Positions 25,382 through 33,626 of a DNA stretch of 41,185 nt are shown piece after piece (position 1 is the stretch's first letter; each line of letters opens with the position of its first letter). This stretch comes from Bacteroidales bacterium KA00251. GTDB lineage: Bacteria; Bacteroidota; Bacteroidia; Bacteroidales; Porphyromonadaceae. A program made the position numbers and the translations under genes. Location of the stretch: the NCBI GenBank assembly GCA_001552775.1, contig KQ959277.1, positions 196,942-238,126 on the forward strand, read 5' to 3'. The notes under the pieces are model-generated. The model did not search any database and was not told the DNA's origin. It saw nothing but the letters and a program-made list of their open reading frames with translations.

Positions 25382-26158
25382 CTATTTATCTTGCTCTTCT
25401 TCAAGCCATCCGTACCCTTCTTTTTCAAGTTTAAGTGCTAGTTGGGCATCGCCTGTCTCTACAATTTGACCTTTTCGAAGAATGTGTACAAATTGGGGCT
25501 TGATGTAGTCAAGCAGTCTCTGATAGTGCGTAATCACAATACAAGCCTTTTCTGGTGTGTGGAGCTTATTTACACCTTCTGCCACTATTCGTAGAGCATC
25601 AATATCTAGTCCACTATCGGTTTCATCAAGGATTGTTAGGGTAGGGTCTAGCATAGCCATTTGGAAGATCTCATTTTTCTTCTTTTCTCCTCCCGAGAAG
25701 CCCTCGTTTACTGCTCTGGACATAAGTTTTTTGTCCATTTGTACGAGCTTTCTCTTTTCGTCCATTAGCTTGAGAAAGTTTACGGCTGAAATGGGTTCTT
25801 TACCTTCTGCTTTTCTCTTTTCGTTGAGAGCGGTTCTCATGAAGTTAGCCATTGTCACTCCAGGTATCTCTTTTGGGTATTGAAAGCTAAGAAATATCCC
25901 GAGATGTGCTCTTCCTTCTGGAGCTAGTTCAAGAAGGTTTTTCCCCTTATATATGATCTCCCCTTCGGTTACCTCGAAATTGGGGTTTCCTGTTAGCACC
26001 CCAGCGAGTGTACTCTTTCCGCTCCCATTAGGACCCATTATGGCATGTATTTCACCTTCTCTAATGGTAAGATTGAGCCCTCTGAGAATCTTTTTTTCAG
26101 GGTTTTCCGCTACACGTGCGTGAATGTTTTTTATTTCGAGGAGTACTTTACTCATCAT
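25382..26158 (-). CDS. sufC: Fe-S cluster assembly ATPase SufC
   Basis: A 258-residue ABC-type ATPase that drives the SufBCD scaffold. It has Walker A IMGPNGSGKSTLAGVLTGN (about 40-58), a Q-loop in FLSFQYPKEIPG, the signature FSGGEKKKNEIFQMAML, Walker B TLTILDETDSGLDID with the SufC-specific Glu-Thr-Asp-Ser order, and the H-loop in CIVITHYQRLLDYI. It has no membrane segments. Two ATG codons (26158 and 26155) are possible starts. It is 77 bp downstream of sufB and 16 bp upstream of sufD, on the same strand. The assignment is unambiguous. Confidence 0.97.
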   Translation of the reverse strand: MMSKVLLEIKNIHARVAENPEKKILRGLNLTIREGEIHAIMGPNGSGKSTLAGVLTGNPNFEVTEGEIIYKGKNLLELAPEGRAHLGIFLSFQYPKEIPGVTMANFMRTALNEKRKAEGKEPISAVNFLKLMDEKRKLVQMDKKLMSRAVNEGFSGGEKKKNEIFQMAMLDPTLTILDETDSGLDIDALRIVAEGVNKLHTPEKACIVITHYQRLLDYIKPQFVHILRKGQIVETGDAQLALKLEKEGYGWLEEEQDK

Positions 26159-26235
26159 CTTTTATTGGTAGTCTAAGAGTTTTTTTTAGTTTGCAGTCGT
26201 TATTCTTGCAAAATATATATGAGTCACTTCTGGAA

Positions 26236-27708
26236 TTAACCCACAGAGCCTTCAAGCGATACACTTAGTAGCTTCTGAGCCTCTACGGCAAATTCCATAG
26301 GTAGCTTTTGCATAACTTCACGAGCGTAGCCATTAACAATAAGAGAAGTGGCTTCTTCTAACGGAAGACCCCTCTGATTACAGTAGAAGAGCAATTCTTC
26401 GCTAATCTTACTGGTTGTGGCTTCATGCTCAATAATAGCAGTGTCGTTGTTGACCTCTGCATAGGGATAGGTATGGGCACCACAGTGATTGGTCAATAGC
26501 AGGCTATCGCACTGCGAGTGATTGCGTGCATTGTCTGCATTTTTAGCTATGGATACCAACCCTCGGAAGCTATTTTGGCTTGATCCCGCACTGATACCTT
26601 TCGATACAATGGTGCTACGTGTATTTTTGCCAATATGAATCATTTTTGTACCAGTATCGGCCTGTTGGTAATTAGAGGTTACTGCTACCGAATAAAACTC
26701 ACCAACGGAGTTGTCTCCTAGAAGGATACAACTTGGGTATTTCCATGTGTGGGATGATCCTGTTTCTACTTGGGTCCACGAGAGTTTCGCATTTGCTCCA
26801 CGACAGATCCCCCTTTTTGTTACAAAGTTGTATATCCCACCAGCCCCATCTTTGTTTCCTGGATACCAGTTCTGCACAGTAGAGTATTTCACTTCAGCAT
26901 CTTTTTCAACCACGATCTCCACGATAGCTGCGTGAAGTTGATTTTCATCTCGCATGGGAGCTGTACACCCTTCAAGGTAACTTACATAGGCTCCTTCTTC
27001 TGCTACAATAAGAGTCCTTTCAAATTGACCTGTATTGCGTGCATTAATACGAAAGTAGGTAGAAAGCTCCATCGGGCAGCGTACGCCTTTGGGAATATAT
27101 ACAAACGAGCCATCGCTAAATACTGCAGAGTTGAGTGCTGCAAAATAGTTGTCACCAGAAGGTACTACACTACCAAGATACTTCTTTACTATTTCTGGAT
27201 AGTTTTTGACAGCTTCGCCAAACGAGCAGAAAATGATGCCAAGGTCTTTGAGTTTACTACTGAATGTAGTCTTAACAGAGACACTATCCATTACTGCATC
27301 TACAGCCATTCCAGTCAGCATAGCTCGCTCTTGAAGTGGTATGCCCAACTTGTCAAAAGTCTTTACAAGTTCAGGATCAATCTCTTGAGCACCTTCTTTA
27401 CGAAGTTTAGGGGCTGCATAATAGATAATGTCATCGTAGTTGATCGGAGGAAAGAAAAGATGTGCCCACTTAGGCTGCTCCATTGTAAGCCATTTGTGAT
27501 ATGCTTTGAGTCGAAACTCGAGAAGCCATTCTGGCTCCTCCTTCTTTTCGGAGATAATCCTGATGGTCTTTTCTGAGAGGCCTTTGGCAATAGTATCTGT
27601 GCGAATATCTGTTACAAAACCATATTTGTAGTCGCCCTCCGTCACTTCGCGGAGCATATTGTCTTGGCTCTCTTTGGGTGAACTGGAAACTGTCTTATCG
27701 GGTTGCAT
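26236..27708 (-). CDS. sufB: Fe-S cluster assembly protein SufB
   Basis: A 490-residue scaffold subunit that receives sulfur and builds the nascent Fe-S cluster. [20 protein letters not shown] and [18 protein letters not shown] are family openings. [19 protein letters not shown] and the late core [20 protein letters not shown] carry the conserved Cys expected to be the sulfur acceptor. [20 protein letters not shown] is the closing motif with the conserved Glu/His. It is the first gene of sufBCD, preceded by a leader of about 230 nt with a well-spaced promoter. The opposite-strand frame of 268 codons across this gene is a shadow. Confidence 0.97.
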   Translation of the reverse strand: MQPDKTVSSSPKESQDNMLREVTEGDYKYGFVTDIRTDTIAKGLSEKTIRIISEKKEEPEWLLEFRLKAYHKWLTMEQPKWAHLFFPPINYDDIIYYAAPKLRKEGAQEIDPELVKTFDKLGIPLQERAMLTGMAVDAVMDSVSVKTTFSSKLKDLGIIFCSFGEAVKNYPEIVKKYLGSVVPSGDNYFAALNSAVFSDGSFVYIPKGVRCPMELSTYFRINARNTGQFERTLIVAEEGAYVSYLEGCTAPMRDENQLHAAIVEIVVEKDAEVKYSTVQNWYPGNKDGAGGIYNFVTKRGICRGANAKLSWTQVETGSSHTWKYPSCILLGDNSVGEFYSVAVTSNYQQADTGTKMIHIGKNTRSTIVSKGISAGSSQNSFRGLVSIAKNADNARNHSQCDSLLLTNHCGAHTYPYAEVNNDTAIIEHEATTSKISEELLFYCNQRGLPLEEATSLIVNGYAREVMQKLPMEFAVEAQKLLSVSLEGSVG

Positions 27709-28111
27709 AGCTAGCTAATCATTATTGGTTGGAGAATAGAGTTTTTTTCTACTCATGTCACTCCCTTTTGTGTATGAAGGAAAGGTGCCAAATGGATCAA
27801 GTCTCTTTGTCTAAGTATGGTTTTGCCCACTTTTGAGACTCACTCCACATTTTTAATTACCTCCTTATTGGATAACAATCATTGGACACAAAAAGTTCTT
27901 TTGGCAAAGAAACTAGAGCTATAGAGCCCTAAATCTCCTTTGTTTTTCAAAATTACAATGAACTGAAGACTTCACCAAAATAGTACTAGTGACAGAATAA
28001 ATAAGCTAAAAGAGGCTTGAAATGTGGTATAAAAGAAGGCTTAGTGGCGAGAGTTTGCAATTTTGTCTTCCCAAAATTCAAGGGTTGCTCTTTTTCTTCT
28101 TCCATTGCCGT
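27709..28111. other. sufB leader and intergenic region
   Basis: 403 bp between the sufB start and the end of the lipoprotein gene, both on the minus strand. It holds the sufB promoter (27948-27979) and its leader. Weak inverted repeats are AGTTCTTT/AAAGAAACT near 27892-27914 and AATTTTG/CAAAATT at 28059-28078, the latter about 35 bp after the lipoprotein stop but with no T-run. No recognised riboswitch or binding site was seen. Confidence 0.5.
27948..27979 (-). promoter_or_regulatory. Promoter for sufBCD
   Basis: On the minus strand a TTTG (27979-27976) is followed after exactly 20 bp by TAATTTTG (27955-27948). This is a full match to the Bacteroidota -33/-7 pattern with ideal spacing. The start site would be near 27941, giving an untranslated leader of about 230 nt before sufB. 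Confidence 0.65.
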
Positions 28112-28942
28112 TTAATGGAGAGAATCTTTAGAATGGAGGTACAACTCCTTGCGATGAATTTCTTGTCTAAGATCGTACTGTTTTTGAAGAATATCAGCAA
28201 ATTGAGCTAATGATTTCAGATATAACGTCTTTTGATAAGAAAGTTTTTCTTTGTAGAGGCAGTTTCCCTTTCTTGAGAGTAAAGCTATATTGAGCCTCTC
28301 TTCTTGAGGAAGAAGTCCAAGATAGTGAAGGAGCTTTTGGCTATCTCTAGGTGGAATGGTAAGAATTTGATAGTGATCTTGGTCTATCATGGACGTGTAA
28401 TTGAGTGCACTCCCTATAGGATAGGGTTTCGACTGCACGATGGAGTCCCCAAAATCAAAGGCTAGAGATTCATAATGTAGCAGTTTGGTACCGAAGTAAA
28501 TGACCTCAATGGTGGCAAATCCAAGAGTGTCGCACTTTAGTCTAAGGGTGATTTTACCCCTTTGTGGAAGCGAATTGATTTGTTCATCAATAGGGTAATA
28601 CTCATCTCCATTGGAAGATAACTTAACCCTTTGTCGCAGATTCTCTTCAAGCTGTCGTAACGAGTCAAGTTGAGAAGGTATCTCTGAAAGACGCAAACTA
28701 AACTGATCCGCATAGAGCTTTTTTCGAACCTTTAAGGCTTCTTTTCTTGTGGAAATCTCTCCAGGGTAATTTCTGTCAAGGCTATCCAAAAGACAAAGGG
28801 CTTTGTCATACTCTTGCTGTTCAATAAGATTTTCTGCCTCTGTTAAGATTGACCCAGCTCTGTTTTTACCACATGCAACCACACCAAGTAGTAATAAACA
28901 CAAGCAGAAAGCTAGGTGTAACCTCCTTTTTTTGATAGGCAT
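28112..28942 (-). CDS. Uncharacterised lipoprotein downstream of the MCE gene
   Basis: I do not recognise a named family. The 276-residue product has a basic N-terminus, a hydrophobic signal and lipobox GVVAC with Cys24, so it should be a lipoprotein. ILTEAENLIEQQEYDKALCL followed by LLDSLDRNYPGE resembles a single TPR-like helical hairpin (about 31-60). A coiled-coil-like stretch (LRQLEENLRQRV) follows, then a beta-rich region (ITLRLKCDTLGFATIEVIY), and a helical C-terminus. It starts 19 bp after the MCE gene, so it is likely cotranscribed and may act with the MCE lipid-transport protein in the periplasm. Similar lipoproteins next to MCE genes are common in Bacteroidota; that is recollection and was not tested here. 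Confidence 0.75.
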   Translation of the reverse strand: MPIKKRRLHLAFCLCLLLLGVVACGKNRAGSILTEAENLIEQQEYDKALCLLDSLDRNYPGEISTRKEALKVRKKLYADQFSLRLSEIPSQLDSLRQLEENLRQRVKLSSNGDEYYPIDEQINSLPQRGKITLRLKCDTLGFATIEVIYFGTKLLHYESLAFDFGDSIVQSKPYPIGSALNYTSMIDQDHYQILTIPPRDSQKLLHYLGLLPQEERLNIALLSRKGNCLYKEKLSYQKTLYLKSLAQFADILQKQYDLRQEIHRKELYLHSKDSLH

Positions 28943-28961
28943 AGTATGATTTATCGCTCTT

Positions 28962-29876
28962 CTAAAATATAGAGATCTTAAGATATTTTTTTGGGTTTGC
29001 CTTAATGTCTTTCACGAGGTACTCAGTACTTTGTACTAAGCTATCTATCCTACTATAGAGCTCTTTCTCATTGACTAAGGCTCCCATGGTAGTTTCGCTG
29101 TTTTGTAGACTATGCTCAAGAGTCTTTGCCATACTTTGTAGCGAGGCTGATGTAGAGGATAAGTCTGATATAATTGTTGCAAGCTCTGTGGAATCTATAG
29201 CACCACTTAAGGTTACCATCTTATCGCTAAATTGCTGTAGCTTCTCCCCAATTTCAGGTAGATTGGTACGACTAAATAGAGCAAGATTTTTACTAGCGCC
29301 CTCAATTTGAAGGACTGTACGCTGTGCCGTAGCCATTGTAGCATGCAACTCTTTGATTGTTTGTGGCAGGTTGGGATCATTGGCAAGGCTGTTAATCGCC
29401 GAGAGGATAGAGTCGGCTTTGGGTAGCATAGCCATTACCTTTGGAATCACTTCCTTGTTGAGCATTTCGATGTAGTCTGGTCTTTCTTGCATTGCACAAA
29501 TTGTATCTTTGTGCGATAGAATTGTAGGCGAATTTCCTAAGTTGAGATCAATTTCAGATCCACCGAGAAGCCCTTGGCGGATAGTTGCACGACTATCTTT
29601 AGGAATCCTGTAGTTTTTGTTGATACTAAGTGCTAGTACAGTACTACCATTTTTTGCAATGTCAAAGTCTAAACTTCTTACTGTTCCCACCTTATAGCCA
29701 TTTATCTTTACAGGAGAAGCTGTTGCTACACTTGATACATTATTGAAACGGACATAGTATATATTAGAACTACGAAAAACGGGAAGACCTTTGAGATAAG
29801 TAATTCCGAAGTAGAGTACAACTATGGAAAAGAGGATCCAAAGACCTATTATTGAGACTTTTCTTTTACTTTTCAT
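28962..29876 (-). CDS. MCE-domain (MlaD-like) lipid-transport protein
   Basis: A 304-residue inner-membrane-anchored periplasmic protein. One N-terminal membrane helix (IIGLWILFSIVVLYFGITYL) is followed by the MCE domain at about 38-115: YYVRFNNVSSVATASPVKIN, GYKVGTVRSL, and DSRATIRQGLLGGSEIDLNL. The C-terminal half is helical, ending in a long amphipathic region. MCE proteins form hexameric rings that shuttle phospholipids between membranes. No MlaE permease or MlaF ATPase is in this window, so those partners are encoded elsewhere. It lies 42 bp after the amidase gene and 19 bp before the lipoprotein gene, as commonly seen in Bacteroidota. Confidence 0.88.
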   Translation of the reverse strand: MKSKRKVSIIGLWILFSIVVLYFGITYLKGLPVFRSSNIYYVRFNNVSSVATASPVKINGYKVGTVRSLDFDIAKNGSTVLALSINKNYRIPKDSRATIRQGLLGGSEIDLNLGNSPTILSHKDTICAMQERPDYIEMLNKEVIPKVMAMLPKADSILSAINSLANDPNLPQTIKELHATMATAQRTVLQIEGASKNLALFSRTNLPEIGEKLQQFSDKMVTLSGAIDSTELATIISDLSSTSASLQSMAKTLEHSLQNSETTMGALVNEKELYSRIDSLVQSTEYLVKDIKANPKKYLKISIF

Positions 29877-29918
29877 GAAACTATGGAGCTAAATTTCTCT
29901 ACTTAATAAAATAAGGTT

Positions 29919-31103
29919 TTAGTGTATGGAGTCGATTCTTTTATTATTTCTATATACAGCGATATAAGCATCTTTGAACCATTGCTGGTACTTTTTTAGC
30001 AGGCCACGGGCTTCGCTTAGCTTAGTCGTACTTTCCACAGTATAGATGTAGCGACGACTTTCTATGGTCATTTTCACATCAAGTCCACGGAACCAGCTAT
30101 CATTTGTGGCCTTTTTTGTAGCAGAGATAGGAATTGATGCAATTTGTATTCTATATTCAGTTTGATCCTTTGGTGGAGTAGAGGACTTTGCAGAGGGTAG
30201 GTTACTTTTTGTTTCAGGAGAGATCTCTTTTCCTTCTGTTGTAGAGGATGAGTCTTGGGCCTGTTCTTTTGTAGTAACACGCTGTCGCTTACTAGGTAGT
30301 TCACCAGTTGCACCATTTCGCTTATAGTACTGTCCAAAGCCTTTTGTTATGGCTGTGGCAAGTTTTTCTTGTCCTTCGCTACTGGAGAGAAACGACCTGT
30401 CAAAAGCATTTGTTACAAAGCCTAATTCTACCAGTATTCCTGGCATACTAATTTCTCGAATAACTAGAAAACCCGCTTGACGTACATCTCTATTGGTAAG
30501 AGATAGTCTAGCAAGATTATTTTGTATGAAACGAGCAGCATCTATACTTCGATCTAGATTCTTATCTTTCATCAACTCAAATTGAATGTAACTTTCGGCT
30601 GAGTTGGGGTCAAACCCTTGATAGGTTAACTTGTAATTCTCTTCAAGCTCAATTACTTTGTTTTCACGCATAGCTACTCTTAGGTTATCTTCAGTCCTCC
30701 ATAGACCCAAAACATAGGTCTCAGTTCCATTTGCTGAGGTAGCTTTTGCCGAGTTTGTATGTATGCTTATAAAAAGATTAGCATTGTTGCGATTGGCAAT
30801 ACGAGCTCGCTCATTGAGTGCTATAAAGGTGTCTGTGCTACGCGTCATGACCACCTTCACATCTGGAAACGAAGCATTGACCTTTTGCTTCACCAAGCAA
30901 GCGACAGCAAGGTTGATGTCTTTTTCCTTTACTCCATTACATACAGCACCGCTGTCTTTTCCTCCATGCCCAGCATCAATTACCAAGACGAAATGTTTGC
31001 TGTCTTCCCTAGCTAAAAGATTACCAATATAGAAGGAATAAACGACAAGTGTAGCAAGTAGAAGAACTGTAGCTTCCCTTATTATTTGGATTGTTTTTTT
31101 CAT
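29919..31103 (-). CDS. N-acetylmuramoyl-L-alanine amidase (Amidase_3, AmiC-like)
   Basis: A 394-residue zinc amidase that would cut the bond between MurNAc and L-Ala in peptidoglycan. The N-terminus has a hydrophobic signal/anchor (ATVLLLATLVVYSFYIGNLL). The catalytic domain has zinc ligands H46 in VIDAGHGGKDSG, E60 in VKEKD, and H115 in FISIHTN, with catalytic E226 in GILVELGFV. After about residue 250 comes a low-complexity Ser/Thr/Lys linker, then a SPOR-like domain (YRIQIASIPISATKK from about 320 to the end) for binding denuded glycan at division sites. It is 65 bp downstream of hflX and 42 bp upstream of the MCE gene, so it probably belongs to one run of envelope genes. Confidence 0.92.
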   Translation of the reverse strand: MKKTIQIIREATVLLLATLVVYSFYIGNLLAREDSKHFVLVIDAGHGGKDSGAVCNGVKEKDINLAVACLVKQKVNASFPDVKVVMTRSTDTFIALNERARIANRNNANLFISIHTNSAKATSANGTETYVLGLWRTEDNLRVAMRENKVIELEENYKLTYQGFDPNSAESYIQFELMKDKNLDRSIDAARFIQNNLARLSLTNRDVRQAGFLVIREISMPGILVELGFVTNAFDRSFLSSSEGQEKLATAITKGFGQYYKRNGATGELPSKRQRVTTKEQAQDSSSTTEGKEISPETKSNLPSAKSSTPPKDQTEYRIQIASIPISATKKATNDSWFRGLDVKMTIESRRYIYTVESTTKLSEARGLLKKYQQWFKDAYIAVYRNNKRIDSIH

Positions 31104-31168
31104 TTGCTATGAATGTTTTCCAGTCTAGCTCTATACCTAGTAAAGATACAATTATACTTTCCTCATAC

Positions 31169-32386
31169 TTACTCTACAGCTAAATCGCTATAGTCTTCAA
31201 AGAGGAAGTCGTTGTAGGGGTAACGTGTGATATGTATTCTTTTTACCATTTCGTAGAGTTTGGCCTTAAGACCATCAATACCATCTCCTGTGGCAGCTGA
31301 TACGAAAAGACAGTTGTCACCAAGGTGAGCCATCCAGGTCTCTTGTAGCTCTATTAGACTATAATTTTCGCGTTGCTTAGGGGTAAGGTCATCATCCTCT
31401 TTGGGGGTGTATGTAAAGGCGTCAATTTTATTGAATAAGGTGAGTGTGGGCTTCTTCTCTCCTTCCAAAAGCTCAGCTAGAGTCTCGTTGACAACATTGA
31501 ATTGCTGCTCAAAATTGGGATGAGAAAGGTCAACTACATGAATTATCAGGTCTGCTTCAATGACCTCGTCTAGTGTACTCTTGAAACTTTTTACGAGCTG
31601 TGTGGGTAGTTTGCGAATAAATCCTACCGTATCGGACAGAAGAAAGGGTAAGTTGTGGAGGACTACTTTGCGAACTGTAGTATCAAGCGTAGCAAAAAGC
31701 TTATTCTCGGCAAATACAGTTGACTTTGAAAGAAGGTTCATTAATGTAGATTTCCCTACATTGGTGTACCCCACGAGAGCTACACGCACCATTTTACCAC
31801 GATGCTTGCGTTGTTGTTCTTTTTGTCTGTCAATATGTTGTAGCTCTTCTTTGAGACGAGCTATTTTGTCCAATACGATTCTTCTGTCGGTCTCAAGTTG
31901 GGTTTCACCTGGACCCCTCATATTTAGTCCGCCACGCTGTCTCTCGAGGTGAGTCCACATACGTGTTAGTCGCGGTAGCAGATATTGGTACTGTGCCATT
32001 TCAACTTGTGTCTTTGCATGGGCAGTTCTCGCACGACGTGCAAAGATGTCAAGGATCAGACTAGTACGATCCATAGCAGGTATTCCGAGAATTTTCTCAA
32101 TATTGCGTTGTTGCGTTGGAGAAAGTTCATCGTCAAAAAGTGCTATATCTATTTGTTTTTGACGAGTGAAGTCGGCGATTTCATCCAGTTTCCCCTTACC
32201 TACAAAGGTAGCTCCGTTAGGAGTATCTAGTCTCTGCACAAAGCGTCCCTCTTCTTTTATTGAGGCTGTCTCAGCGAGAAAGGCAAGCTCGTCAAGATTA
32301 TCAGTCATCTCAAAGTCGCTTACCTCTGGGGTGGCAATCCCTACTAGTACCGCTTTACCTGTATCAATCTCTTTTTTTTCAATCAT
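31169..32386 (-). CDS. hflX: Ribosome-associated GTPase HflX
   Basis: A GTPase that splits stalled ribosomes under stress. The N-terminal HflX domain includes TPNGATFVGKGKLDEIADF and ALFDDELSPTQQRNIEKIL. The region RGPGETQLETDRR is a diagnostic HflX motif. The G domain has P-loop GYTNVGKSTLMNLL, DTVGFIRKLP, and NKID. I chose the ATG at 32386 (405 residues): the longer frame from 32434 adds a hydrophobic tail that is not family-like and would put a promoter-like box inside the gene. The promoter-like TATATTTG directly upstream would give a very short leader. It may be the first gene of the run hflX-amidase-MCE-lipoprotein. Confidence 0.95.
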   Translation of the reverse strand: MIEKKEIDTGKAVLVGIATPEVSDFEMTDNLDELAFLAETASIKEEGRFVQRLDTPNGATFVGKGKLDEIADFTRQKQIDIALFDDELSPTQQRNIEKILGIPAMDRTSLILDIFARRARTAHAKTQVEMAQYQYLLPRLTRMWTHLERQRGGLNMRGPGETQLETDRRIVLDKIARLKEELQHIDRQKEQQRKHRGKMVRVALVGYTNVGKSTLMNLLSKSTVFAENKLFATLDTTVRKVVLHNLPFLLSDTVGFIRKLPTQLVKSFKSTLDEVIEADLIIHVVDLSHPNFEQQFNVVNETLAELLEGEKKPTLTLFNKIDAFTYTPKEDDDLTPKQRENYSLIELQETWMAHLGDNCLFVSAATGDGIDGLKAKLYEMVKRIHITRYPYNDFLFEDYSDLAVE

Positions 32387-32394
32387 TTGTTTTA

Positions 32395-32427
32395 CAAATA
32401 TAAGAAGTCCTAAGCAGAAACACCCAA
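32395..32427 (-). promoter_or_regulatory. Candidate promoter for hflX
   Basis: On the minus strand TTG (32427-32425) is followed 22 bp later by TATATTTG (32402-32395). The -7 box is perfect, while the spacing is 2 bp longer than ideal. Transcription would start only a few bases before the hflX ATG. Confidence 0.45.
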
Positions 32428-32538
32428 TGCTCATGCTTTTCTTGACATGAGAAGGCTTTCAATACGGACCTTCCTTATAGTCAAACATGAGCAAACGTGT
32501 TTTTCTAATGAGTACACCTTCACAAAGGAACTGCTTGT

Positions 32539-33009
32539 CTAAATCGATTGAGAAGCTTGCTTTACGTGCTGTTCCCATTGAAGAAGAAGCCGTTTTACAG
32601 AAAGTCCAAAAGCATATCCGCCCAATCCACCATCCGAAGAGATGATACGATGGCATGGAATAAATGGGGCAAAACGGTTTTTCCCAAGAGCATTTCCTAC
32701 GGCTCGATAGGATTTAGGAGCACCTATCTTTATGGCTAACTCTTGATAGCTGATCTTCTCCCCGAAAGGAACTTCTGTAGTGGCTTGCCATACTCTATAC
32801 TCAAAAGGAGTAGCCCATGCTTTTGCTTTTTCTAATATCTGATTCTTTCTTTCCTCCATCAAGGCGTAAAGTATATTCTCTTCATATATCGGAATAGAAG
32901 GGCTGCAATTGTCCTCTATTTGCTTTACAAGGTTTAATACAAGACGATCGCTTTGCCAAGAGATCTCAAGGAGGGAAGTATCGCTATTCAAACTAAAGAG
33001 CCAGACCAT
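32539..33009 (-). CDS. ogt: Methylated-DNA-protein-cysteine methyltransferase
   Basis: A suicide repair protein that removes alkyl groups from O6-alkylguanine. The 156-residue product has the active-site motif IPCHRIISSDGGLGGYA with acceptor C119, and the DNA-binding helix region TEVPFGEKISYQELA and SYRAVGNALGKNRF, including the finger Arg. This is the single-domain Ogt form; no Ada-like DNA-binding domain is fused. It lies between the V-ATPase terminator and hflX. The 152-bp gap before hflX shows no clear terminator. It probably has its own promoter, which I could not identify. Confidence 0.95.
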   Translation of the reverse strand: MVWLFSLNSDTSLLEISWQSDRLVLNLVKQIEDNCSPSIPIYEENILYALMEERKNQILEKAKAWATPFEYRVWQATTEVPFGEKISYQELAIKIGAPKSYRAVGNALGKNRFAPFIPCHRIISSDGGLGGYAFGLSVKRLLLQWEQHVKQASQSI

Positions 33010-33027
33010 GAAGCCTCAACAATATAA

Positions 33028-33063
33028 AAGCCCCTCATACTTATGAGTATGAATGAGGGGCTT
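33028..33063 (-). terminator. Intrinsic terminator of the V-ATPase operon
   Basis: AAGCCCCTC and GAGGGGCTT form a 9-bp GC-rich stem, extended inside by CATAC/GTATG around the loop TTATGA with a 3-nt bulge. On the minus strand the stem is followed by TTTTATATT. It lies about 43 bp downstream of the K-subunit stop and just before ogt. Confidence 0.85.
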
Positions 33064-33106
33064 ATATGGTAAATATAGCTTGAAACTATTGATGGGGCAG
33101 AGGTAT

Positions 33107-33589
33107 TTATGCCATTCCTACAAGATTAGGTACTGCTCCGAAAAGAAGAATAGCTACAAGGATCGCTAGAATAGCATAGAGTTCTGGGAATACAGCCATT
33201 ACCATGGTGGCACCAAAAACGTTGTCCCCTCCACCAATTGTTTTGATCCCATTAGCACAGATACTTGCTTGACGGATAGCAGAGAAAAGCCCTACCACAC
33301 CTAGAGTAATACAAGCTGCAAAGATAGCCCAAGCAGAAACAGCATTGAGCAAAGAGGCTTCTGTAAGCTTTTGTACTAGGTTGAGACTCATAAAGAATCC
33401 CACAAAGCCATAGAGACCCTGTGTACTAGGAAGAGCCGATAATACTATGTAGGATCCTAGCGAATCGGGGTTTTTCTTCATTGATCCTACTGTGGCATTC
33501 CCGCACATTGCTACACCTATAGTGGAGCCAATACCCGTAAGTGCTACCATCAAAGCGATACCTACGTAGGTAAGAATTTCGTAAATCAT
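33107..33589 (-). CDS. ntpK: V-type ATPase proteolipid subunit K
   Basis: A 160-residue rotor-ring subunit with four hydrophobic helices, a duplicated c-subunit hairpin as in the 16-kDa V-type proteolipid. The second hairpin keeps the ion-binding acid E136 in VFPELYAIL. The first has TQGLYGF in the corresponding place. L53, T56, Q57, Q107 and E136 match the arrangement of the Enterococcus hirae NtpK Na+ site (L61, T64, Q65, Q110, E139), with the Q-to-E spacing of 29 residues identical, so Na+ coupling is likely. It is the last gene of the operon, 37 bp after subunit I. Confidence 0.95.
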   Translation of the reverse strand: MIYEILTYVGIALMVALTGIGSTIGVAMCGNATVGSMKKNPDSLGSYIVLSALPSTQGLYGFVGFFMSLNLVQKLTEASLLNAVSAWAIFAACITLGVVGLFSAIRQASICANGIKTIGGGDNVFGATMVMAVFPELYAILAILVAILLFGAVPNLVGMA

Positions 33590-33626
33590 ACTTTGTCTTT
33601 CGTTAGATAGTTATTATATTATTTTA

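Noticed and set aside
26770-27576. 268-codon open frame on the plus strand
   Set aside because: It lies wholly opposite sufB, whose motifs are unambiguous. Its own sequence is Cys/His-rich without family features.
32387-32434. Longer HflX with a hydrophobic N-terminus
   Set aside because: The extra residues are not seen in the family and overlap a promoter-like box; the ATG at 32386 directly precedes the conserved sequence.
32459-32656. 65-codon minus-strand frame between ogt and hflX
   Set aside because: Most of it overlaps ogt in another frame. The last 30 residues look faintly protein-like, but there is no start or family evidence for a separate gene.
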